Shown one piece after another: positions 39,131-44,778 of a stretch of DNA of 44,778 nucleotides; position 1 is the stretch's first letter; every line of letters begins with the position of its first letter. The DNA is taken from the NCBI GenBank assembly GCA_003252455.1, contig QKED01000116.1, positions 1-44,778 on the forward strand, read 5' to 3'. The DNA comes from Gammaproteobacteria bacterium (GTDB taxonomy: Bacteria > Pseudomonadota > Gammaproteobacteria > Thiohalomonadales > Thiohalomonadaceae). Under the pieces are notes generated by a model. It searched no databases and was not told the origin of the DNA. It saw nothing but the letters and a program-made list of their open reading frames with translations. Made by a program: the position numbers and the translations under genes.

Positions 39131-39164
39131 ACAAGGGCGACCCTCGGGTCGCCCTTGTGCGTTT
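39131..39164 (+). terminator. Hairpin terminator after ssb
   Basis: ACAAGGGCGACC (39131-39142) pairs perfectly with GGTCGCCCTTGT (39147-39158) around CTCG, 12 bp. The following tract GCGTTTATG is T-poor, so it is a moderate terminator; it lies 20 bp after the ssb stop. Confidence 0.7.
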
Positions 39165-39581
39165 ATGAGCCTTGTCGCGGTACACGCAGGTGATGCGGCT
39201 GCAGATCCCCGGCCTCGACACGAGCCGTGCCCTGAGCGCAAGCGGCACCATCGGCGCAGTGACGAGAGGCACGAACAGATTCCAGCCTTGTGCGCGAGGT
39301 GCTGGTGGCGTCGCTGGTCGGGCACGGAGGCGCTGAGCGGCGCCCGGTTCGGTGCGCCATGGCACCATTCCGGCGGCCTGGGCCGAGGGCTTGCTCGGTT
39401 GGGGTGTGCCCATGGGGGCGCCCGATGCGGGTTTGTCGGACGGGGAGGGCGGATTCTCCACTCCGTGATCTACGTCCATGATCCGGCTAGGGGCTCTGGG
39501 GTGTGTGGAGTATGATCCCGGTGCCGTTTTGGCTCAGGGAGTCGGCGCTGTGAGCGCCGCCAGGCGTACCGGGAGTGCCCT
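39165..39581. other. Intergenic stretch without a recognisable gene
   Basis: About 417 bp between the ssb terminator and the transporter operon. A minus-strand frame runs through it, but its translation is low-complexity Pro/Ala/Arg and does not resemble a known family. A TATGAT box at 39511-39516 could be the -10 of the downstream operon, though no -35 is convincing. A short inverted repeat GGCGCT/AGCGCC occurs at 39545-39560. Confidence 0.5.
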
Positions 39582-42152
39582 ATGCAGTCTGTGTTGTCGC
39601 GTGTGAACCGCTTTTTCGAGCTGGCGCCGGGGGTGCTGCTGCCGTTGCGCTGGCCGGTGTTGCTGCTCTTTTTCGCCCTCACCGGGGTGATGCTCTATGG
39701 CATGTTGAGCCAGTTCAGCCTGGATATGTCGCTGGAGTCCTGGTTCGAGGAGGGGGCACCGGCCAAGCGCAACTTGGATCGCTTCCGCGCCCAGTTCGGT
39801 AGTGACGACGGGGTCTATCTGGTCTACGCGCCGAAGGATGGCGACGTCTTCTCGGCGGATTCGCTCCAGCGCCTCGCCGCGTTACACGAGGCGCTGGAGT
39901 CAATCAGACTGGGCCTCGCCGGGGCCGAGTATCAGCAGAGCCCGCTACGGCGTATCGAGCGCATCGACAGCCTCTACAACGCCCGCTACCTCATTGCCGA
40001 GGGTGACACCCTCATCTCACGCAAGCTGATCGCCGGGGCCATGCCGCAGGCTGCGCCGGAGCGCGAGGCGCGTCGCGCCATCGCCAAGGGCCAAGAGACC
40101 TTCGAGCTGGCCTACTACTCGCGCGACTTCCGCTACGGCGGCATACGCCTGAAGACCGACTTCGGCATGGTCCCCGCAGGTGGTGTGCAGGAGGCCGATA
40201 CCGCCGCCGCCCCCGACCTGCTCGCCGGTGACGACCTCCTGCTCGGCAGCGACCCGTTGCAGGTGACGCAGGGTGCCGAGGTGAGCGAGGTGCAGTACGC
40301 CAACATGCAGATGGACGAGTACCTCGACTTCATGCTCGCGCTGCGCGCAGTGACCGAGCGGCCGGAGTTCAGCGACCACTTCCACTTCTACTTCACCGGC
40401 AACGCGCCGATGATGGAGTTCGCCATGCACACCATGGCCCAGGCCAGTGGTCTGCTCGGGCTGATGGTGCTCATCGTCGTCGGCCTGCTCTGGCTGCTGT
40501 TCCACTCCCTCAGCGCGGTGATCTGGCCGCTGACACTGATCCTCGGTTCGGCCATCTGGGCCATCGGTGCGGCGAGCTGGCTCGGCGTCACCTTCTCCAA
40601 CATGGTCTCGCTCACCTTCATGCTGATCCTCGCCGTGGGCATCGCCGACTGCGTGCATGTGTTGAGCGGCTACAACCACTTCCGCCGCGAGGGCCACGAC
40701 CACCGCCGCGCCATGGCCCTCGCGTATCGCAAGACTGGTCTGCCGATCCTGCTCACCACAGTCACTACGATGGCCGGTATGTTCGCCCTCACCGTCAGCG
40801 ACATCCCGCAGATCGGTGTCTTCGGTGTCACCTCCGCACTGGGCGTACTGGGCGCCTTCGTCCTCACCCTCTTCGTACTGCCGGTGATGCTCGACATCTG
40901 GCACCCCTACCGCGAGCGCAACCGGGAGAAGCCGCGCCACTACTGGCTGCAGCCGCTGCTCGACCCCATCCCCGAGCTGGTGGGGCGTGCGCCGCGCACC
41001 ATCGTTGTCGTCTACCTCCTGCTCTTCGGCTTGTTGTTGGCGGGGCTGACGCAGATCCGCGTCGACTCCAACTTCGTCGAGCTGACCCGCGAGGGGAGTG
41101 ATATGCGCACCACCTACGCCCTGGTCGACAAGGTGATGATGGGTGGGCAGAACATGGAGCTGATGATCGACCTGGGTCGGCCCGACGCCTTCAAGGACCC
41201 GCGCGTGCTCGCCACCCTGGCGGCGCTCCAGGCCCATGTCGAGGCGCGCTACCCGGCGTACGTGGCCAAGAGCTTCTCCCTGGCCGACTATGTGGCCGAC
41301 ACCAATCAGGTGATGCACCAGGACAACCCCGACTACCGTCGCATACCGGATGATGCGCGTCTCACCGCCCAACTCCTCTACCTGTTCGACAACGCCAATC
41401 CCGAAGACCGGCGCCAACTGGTGAGCGACGACTACAGCCGTAGCCATATCAGCCTGCAGATGCGCAACGCCGGCTCCTACGAGTACACACGGATCTTTAC
41501 CGAGGTGGAGGCCGAGATGGATCGCCGCTTCGCCCCGCTGCGCGCCGACTACCCGGAGATGCAGTTGCAGCCCACCGGCTCCCTGGCACTGATGATGGAG
41601 CTGCTCGACCACATCAGTTGGACCCAGGTGAAGAGCTTCAGCCTCGCCCTGCTGACCATCACCATCCTCCTCGTGCTGAGCCTCGGCAGCGTGCAGGCCG
41701 GACTCATCTCCATGGTGCCCAACCTGCTCCCCGCCTTCTTCAGCTTCGGCCTGATGGGGCTGCTCGGCGTGCCGCTCGACACCGACACCCTGGTCATCGC
41801 CCCGCTGATCATCGGCATCGCGGTGGACGACACCATCCACTTCGTCGCCCACTACCGGGATGCCTGGTACGAACATGGCGACATCGGGCGGGCCCTGCAC
41901 GCCACCATCCACGAGGTGGGTCAGGCGGTCACCTACACCAGCCTGATCCTCGGCGTCGGCTTCACCGTGCTGATCTTCTCCGACTACCTCGGCCTGGCCA
42001 AGACCGGCATCTTCGGCTCCGCCGCCATCTTCGTCGCCCTCTCGTCGGACCTGCTGCTGCTACCCGCGCTGATCGAGTGGCTCAAGCCGGACCTGGGGCG
42101 CAAGCGCTATCTACAACGCCTGGGCAAGGCCGCTCCCGCCGTGAAGGCGTAA
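39582..42152 (+). CDS. RND/MMPL-family transporter
   Basis: An 856-residue inner-membrane protein with duplicated RND layout: helix 1 (about residues 20-43), a large periplasmic loop, a block of five helices (286-443), helix 7 (470-493), a second periplasmic loop and a final five-helix block (685-836). The likely proton-relay acidic residues stand in the fourth helix of each half: GIADCVH (about 351-357) and GIAVDDTIHF (about 744-753). Sterol-sensing-domain-like cores and lack of a TolC/adaptor gene nearby place it with the MMPL/HpnN-type lipid exporters rather than drug-pump RNDs. It leads a tight operon with a LolA-like protein and an outer-membrane barrel. The substrate is unknown. Confidence 0.88.
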   Translation: MQSVLSRVNRFFELAPGVLLPLRWPVLLLFFALTGVMLYGMLSQFSLDMSLESWFEEGAPAKRNLDRFRAQFGSDDGVYLVYAPKDGDVFSADSLQRLAALHEALESIRLGLAGAEYQQSPLRRIERIDSLYNARYLIAEGDTLISRKLIAGAMPQAAPEREARRAIAKGQETFELAYYSRDFRYGGIRLKTDFGMVPAGGVQEADTAAAPDLLAGDDLLLGSDPLQVTQGAEVSEVQYANMQMDEYLDFMLALRAVTERPEFSDHFHFYFTGNAPMMEFAMHTMAQASGLLGLMVLIVVGLLWLLFHSLSAVIWPLTLILGSAIWAIGAASWLGVTFSNMVSLTFMLILAVGIADCVHVLSGYNHFRREGHDHRRAMALAYRKTGLPILLTTVTTMAGMFALTVSDIPQIGVFGVTSALGVLGAFVLTLFVLPVMLDIWHPYRERNREKPRHYWLQPLLDPIPELVGRAPRTIVVVYLLLFGLLLAGLTQIRVDSNFVELTREGSDMRTTYALVDKVMMGGQNMELMIDLGRPDAFKDPRVLATLAALQAHVEARYPAYVAKSFSLADYVADTNQVMHQDNPDYRRIPDDARLTAQLLYLFDNANPEDRRQLVSDDYSRSHISLQMRNAGSYEYTRIFTEVEAEMDRRFAPLRADYPEMQLQPTGSLALMMELLDHISWTQVKSFSLALLTITILLVLSLGSVQAGLISMVPNLLPAFFSFGLMGLLGVPLDTDTLVIAPLIIGIAVDDTIHFVAHYRDAWYEHGDIGRALHATIHEVGQAVTYTSLILGVGFTVLIFSDYLGLAKTGIFGSAAIFVALSSDLLLLPALIEWLKPDLGRKRYLQRLGKAAPAVKA

Positions 42153-42171
42153 CCCCTCAAGGAGAAGACGC

Positions 42172-43047
42172 ATGATGAAAGCCCACACCCTCTGGTCTCT
42201 GCTGCTGTTAATCCCCGCCCTGGCCTGTGCCAGTGAAGACGCCCGCACCATCATGGAGAAGGTCGACGCCCAGCAGCGCGCGGTGGCCGACGGCACTCTC
42301 ACCCGCTCGCAGCTGTCGAGCTGCAAATTCGGTCTCAAGGATAAGGCGGTCGCCTGCGTCGAGGAGCCGCGCGTGAAGCGTATGGAGTCGACCTCACGCC
42401 AGCTCGGCGCCGATAAGAAAGACAGCCAGAGCATCGCCATCCTGTTAGAGCCCGCCAGCGAGCGCGGCATCGGCATGCTCACCTACACCTATGCCGACGA
42501 GAGCAAGGAGACTGAGTCCTGGCTCTACCTCTCCGCCCTCGGTCGCGTCAAACGCATGGTCAGTGGTGCGGCGGAGGACCAAGAGCCGGTCTCGCTGTTC
42601 GGCTCCGAGTTCTCCACCGAGGATATGGAGAACGGCAAGACCGATGAGTACCGCTACCAGATCCTCCAGGAGGGCGACTACGACGGCACCCAGGTGTGGG
42701 TCATCGAGGGGCTGCCCAACGAGGCGCGCCTGCGCAAGAGCCGCTACAGCAAGATCTACTTCTGGATCGACAAGGCGCGTTACGTGCCGCTTAAAGTGCA
42801 GGCCTACGACAAGCGCGGCCAGCTCTTCAAGCGCATCCTGTTCCGCGACATCCAACAGCTCGACGGCCTCTGGCTCGCCCGCGACCTTACCCTGCTCAAC
42901 GTGCAGACCAGCCGCCTCTCCACTATGCGCACCGAGGCGATCGCCCTGCACGTAACCCTCGACGACGACTTCCTCACCCAGCGGACCCTTACCGACTTCG
43001 CCTACCGCGAGCGCGAGCTGGAGCGGCTGCGCGCGCAGTTCCAGTGA
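42172..43047 (+). CDS. Periplasmic outer-membrane lipoprotein-sorting (LolA-like) protein
   Basis: A 291-residue protein with an N-terminal signal peptide (MMKAHTLWSLLLLIPALACA, cleavage likely before SEDAR; the cysteine lies in a poor lipobox context). The mature part shows the half-barrel pattern of the LolA/LolB-like superfamily, with WLYLSALGRVKRM and SLFGSEFSTEDM typical of proteins annotated as outer-membrane lipoprotein-sorting, which usually sit next to RND exporters. It probably carries a hydrophobic cargo across the periplasm. ATG at 42172 and 42175 are both in frame; AAGGAG (42159-42164) precedes. The stop overlaps the next gene by four bases (GTGA). Confidence 0.8.
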   Translation: MMKAHTLWSLLLLIPALACASEDARTIMEKVDAQQRAVADGTLTRSQLSSCKFGLKDKAVACVEEPRVKRMESTSRQLGADKKDSQSIAILLEPASERGIGMLTYTYADESKETESWLYLSALGRVKRMVSGAAEDQEPVSLFGSEFSTEDMENGKTDEYRYQILQEGDYDGTQVWVIEGLPNEARLRKSRYSKIYFWIDKARYVPLKVQAYDKRGQLFKRILFRDIQQLDGLWLARDLTLLNVQTSRLSTMRTEAIALHVTLDDDFLTQRTLTDFAYRERELERLRAQFQ

Positions 43048-44285
43048 GTCGCGCCATGCCGCGTCGCGGCCTGTGGCTCTGGCCGCTCGGTGCTTGCTGT
43101 CTGGTCACACAGGTCCTCGCTGAGGATCTGCTTGGCGCAGACAGCCTCGACCTATTGGCAGAAGAGCCCCTCACCCTGGCGGCGCCCGCCGAGGCGCACG
43201 AGGCACACTGGAGCGACGGCCTCAAACTCACCTTCGAACAGAGCCAAGGGCAGAACCAAGACGCTACCTACCTCAAGCGCAGCCGCCTGCGCCTGGAGTA
43301 CGAACAGGGCTGGGGCGACGGCTGGTTCGTGCGTCTCGACGGGCGCTACACCCACTACTGGGCCGACGACCTCCAGGCCACCCTGCGCGGCGAGGCCTAC
43401 GACCACAGCGAGGTGCAGGAACTCTGGGCCCAATACAGCGCCGGGGCCTGCGCCTACAAGGTCGGCAAACAGCGCCTGGTCTGGGGTGTGGTCGACGGCA
43501 CCTTCGTGGTCGACGTCATCACCCCCCTCGACTACACCGAGCCGTTACTCACCGACTACGCCAACCTGCGCCTCGGCCAAGAGATGCTCCTCGCCGACTG
43601 CTTCGCCGGGGCCTGGCAGGGTCAGCTCTTCTACCTCCCCGAGGCGCGCCTCGACCGCGTCAGCCACAGCGGCTACGGCCTGCCCCTCGACACCGGCGCC
43701 GAATACGGCGCGCGCCTCAAAGTGAGCGACTCCCTCGGCGAACTGAGCCTCTACGCCGCCCACCTCTACGCCAACACCCCAACGCCCGTCACCACCGCCC
43801 CCGGCCTCGCCGTGGCCGAATACGACCTGCTCGGCCTCAGCACCACCCTGGTGCACGAGAGCCTCATCGGCCAGATCGACCTCGCCCTCAAGCCCGATCA
43901 GTGGTACCCGCTGAGCAACCAGCGCCGCGACCGCCTCGATGTCGCCATCGGCCTCGAATACGTCACCGCGAGCAACCACAACCTCAACGCCGGTGTGATG
44001 TGGAACCAGTGGGACAACCCACCCCCCAGCAGCGACGACAGCTCCCCCCTCTACACCCTCGGCTGGCGCCAGAGCTACCTGCACGACACCCTCGCCATGA
44101 GCCTGCTCGCCTACCGCGCCGACCAGCCACGCTTCTGGGCCGTCAACCTCCTCGCCGACTATCAGTGGGATGACCATTGGAGTGTGGCCGGTGCGTTGGG
44201 TGTGGCTGACTTTGCTACAGGAGTTACCACGCCGTTCGGAACGAATGAACGGTCGGTGAGTGTGACGGTGACGGCGACTTATTAA
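43044..44285 (+). CDS. Outer-membrane beta-barrel protein, DUF1302-like
   Basis: A 413-residue protein with a signal peptide (cleavage probably after LVTQVLA) and repeated amphipathic strands ending in an aromatic residue (SVTVTATY), the mark of an outer-membrane barrel. YKVGKQRLVWGVVDGTFVVD resembles the conserved segment of DUF1302-type barrels often found beside MMPL exporters. The GTG start overlaps the previous stop; an ATG at 43056 is an alternative. Odd: codons up to about 44160 end almost always in C, then the last 41 codons switch abruptly to T/G endings, as if the 3' end came from elsewhere. Confidence 0.75.
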   Translation: MSRAMPRRGLWLWPLGACCLVTQVLAEDLLGADSLDLLAEEPLTLAAPAEAHEAHWSDGLKLTFEQSQGQNQDATYLKRSRLRLEYEQGWGDGWFVRLDGRYTHYWADDLQATLRGEAYDHSEVQELWAQYSAGACAYKVGKQRLVWGVVDGTFVVDVITPLDYTEPLLTDYANLRLGQEMLLADCFAGAWQGQLFYLPEARLDRVSHSGYGLPLDTGAEYGARLKVSDSLGELSLYAAHLYANTPTPVTTAPGLAVAEYDLLGLSTTLVHESLIGQIDLALKPDQWYPLSNQRRDRLDVAIGLEYVTASNHNLNAGVMWNQWDNPPPSSDDSSPLYTLGWRQSYLHDTLAMSLLAYRADQPRFWAVNLLADYQWDDHWSVAGALGVADFATGVTTPFGTNERSVSVTVTATY

Positions 44286-44433
44286 GATTGCCTCGCCTTG
44301 GATGATATGAGCAAGGGCGCTTTCGCCACCAGACCACACATATATGTATAGCCGACGTCATTATTTGCAAATGCTTAACTACGCTAGTTCTATTTGAATG
44401 ATGCTATGTGGAAACTTATAGGAGGATGATGAG

Positions 44434-44700
44434 GTGGGGCAGTGGATTTATCCTTTTAAGGGAAGAAACAGATCAAGTGCCACCACACAAAACTTCCTTT
44501 GGCGTAGTGGGTCAGTTTATGTGATGGACAATCATCGTGCTGCGTTGTGGTGTTGGGTTAAAGAGTTAGAAAATCAGACTCGATATGATCTAATTCATAT
44601 AGATAGGCATCATGATTGCGCTAGTGTTGCTGGTAATCTCAGGCATCCCCTCATATTTTCAAATAATGCCAAAAATTTGCTTATAGACGGTCTGGGCTGA
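44434..44700 (+). pseudogene. UPF0489 / peptide-arginase-like protein, N-terminal fragment
   Basis: An 88-codon frame, far shorter than the family's usual length of well over 200. VYVMDNHRAALWCW (28-41) and LIHIDRHHD (53-61) match the start of UPF0489 proteins; D57-x-H59-x-D61 is the arginase-type metal motif. Some family members (OspR) convert peptide arginine to ornithine. After residue 85 the sequence stops at TGA and base composition changes, so the gene is probably cut by an insertion or rearrangement. GTG 44434 follows a perfect AGGAGG (44420-44425). AT-rich, unlike the genes to its left, which suggests transfer. Confidence 0.6.
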
Positions 44701-44778
44701 GATAAGCTCTGAGAATTTCTCCATCAGAGGCCGTAACCACTCCTCCGGCATTCTCGGGATCTTGTCGTACAGCATGCA
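44659..44778 (-). CDS. Unrecognised partial reading frame at the window edge
   Basis: On the minus strand a frame enters from the right edge and ends with TGA at 44661-44659. The 39 visible codons include YDKIPRMPEEWLRPLMEKFS, followed by ELISAQTVYKQIFGII. The first 28 or so look like real protein; the last ten lie antisense in the UPF0489 fragment and may be a chance extension. I do not recognise the family; a transposase or a neighbour truncated by the same event are both possible. An in-frame ATG lies at 44775-44773. Confidence 0.35.
   Translation of the reverse strand, partial: CMLYDKIPRMPEEWLRPLMEKFSELISAQTVYKQIFGII

Noticed and set aside
40017-41912. A 631-codon minus-strand frame inside the RND gene
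   Set aside because: Composition shadow of a GC-rich gene whose own translation has clear membrane helices and motifs.
44341-44393. A promoter TTGCAA-N17-TTCTAT before the UPF0489 fragment
   Set aside because: The -10 match is poor, and in AT-rich DNA such pairs arise by chance; not strong enough to list as a feature.

Overview
The window reads as a chromosomal segment of a gammaproteobacterium. Gene order is close to what I recall for Pseudomonas: rrn operon, birA, coaX, a SPOR-like gene, a tRNA cluster, secE-nusG, rplKAJL-rpoBC, the str, S10, spc and alpha operons, and further on uvrA, an MFS gene and ssb. The protein sequences and the high third-position GC of the right half also fit a gammaproteobacterium, perhaps of the Chromatiales type, but I cannot name a genus from the sequence alone.

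Layout. Positions 1-176 hold the end of an rrn operon (5S rRNA and its terminator). Positions 180-2417 hold birA, coaX and a small membrane-anchored SPOR-like gene, lower in GC than the rest. Positions 2432-3113 hold a promoter and five tRNAs (Thr-UGU, Tyr-GUA, Gly-UCC, Thr-GGU, Trp-CCA); the tufB gene that relatives carry before tRNA-Trp is absent. Positions 3156-33424 are an almost unbroken transcription and translation block: secE, nusG, rplK, rplA, rplJ, rplL, rpoB, rpoC, rpsL, rpsG, fusA, tuf, then the complete S10 (rpsJ to rpsQ), spc (rplN to rpmJ, including a 38-codon rpmJ) and alpha (rpsM to rplQ) operons, closed by a strong terminator. Control elements can be seen between the sub-operons: a hairpin after nusG, structured leaders before rplK and rplJ, a terminator-like attenuator before rpoB, good sigma-70 promoters before rpsL, rplN and rpsM, and an unusual terminator inside the S10 operon between rpsJ and rplC.

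From 33490 the content changes: a SAM hydroxide adenosyltransferase (DUF62) gene converges on and overlaps uvrA, followed by a YajR-like MFS transporter and ssb. Positions 39582-44285 form a tight three-gene operon: an RND/MMPL-type inner-membrane transporter, a periplasmic LolA-like protein and an outer-membrane beta-barrel. Together they would make a complete envelope-spanning route, probably for a lipid or other hydrophobic cargo. This is the best candidate here for a poorly described system.

The last 600 bases differ sharply. Codon use flips inside the last 41 codons of the barrel gene (from about 44160). An AT-rich stretch follows with an 88-codon UPF0489 (peptide-arginase-like) fragment that keeps the first metal-binding motif but is far too short for the family. 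The window ends in an unrecognised minus-strand partial reading frame. This looks like the left edge of an accessory or rearranged region.
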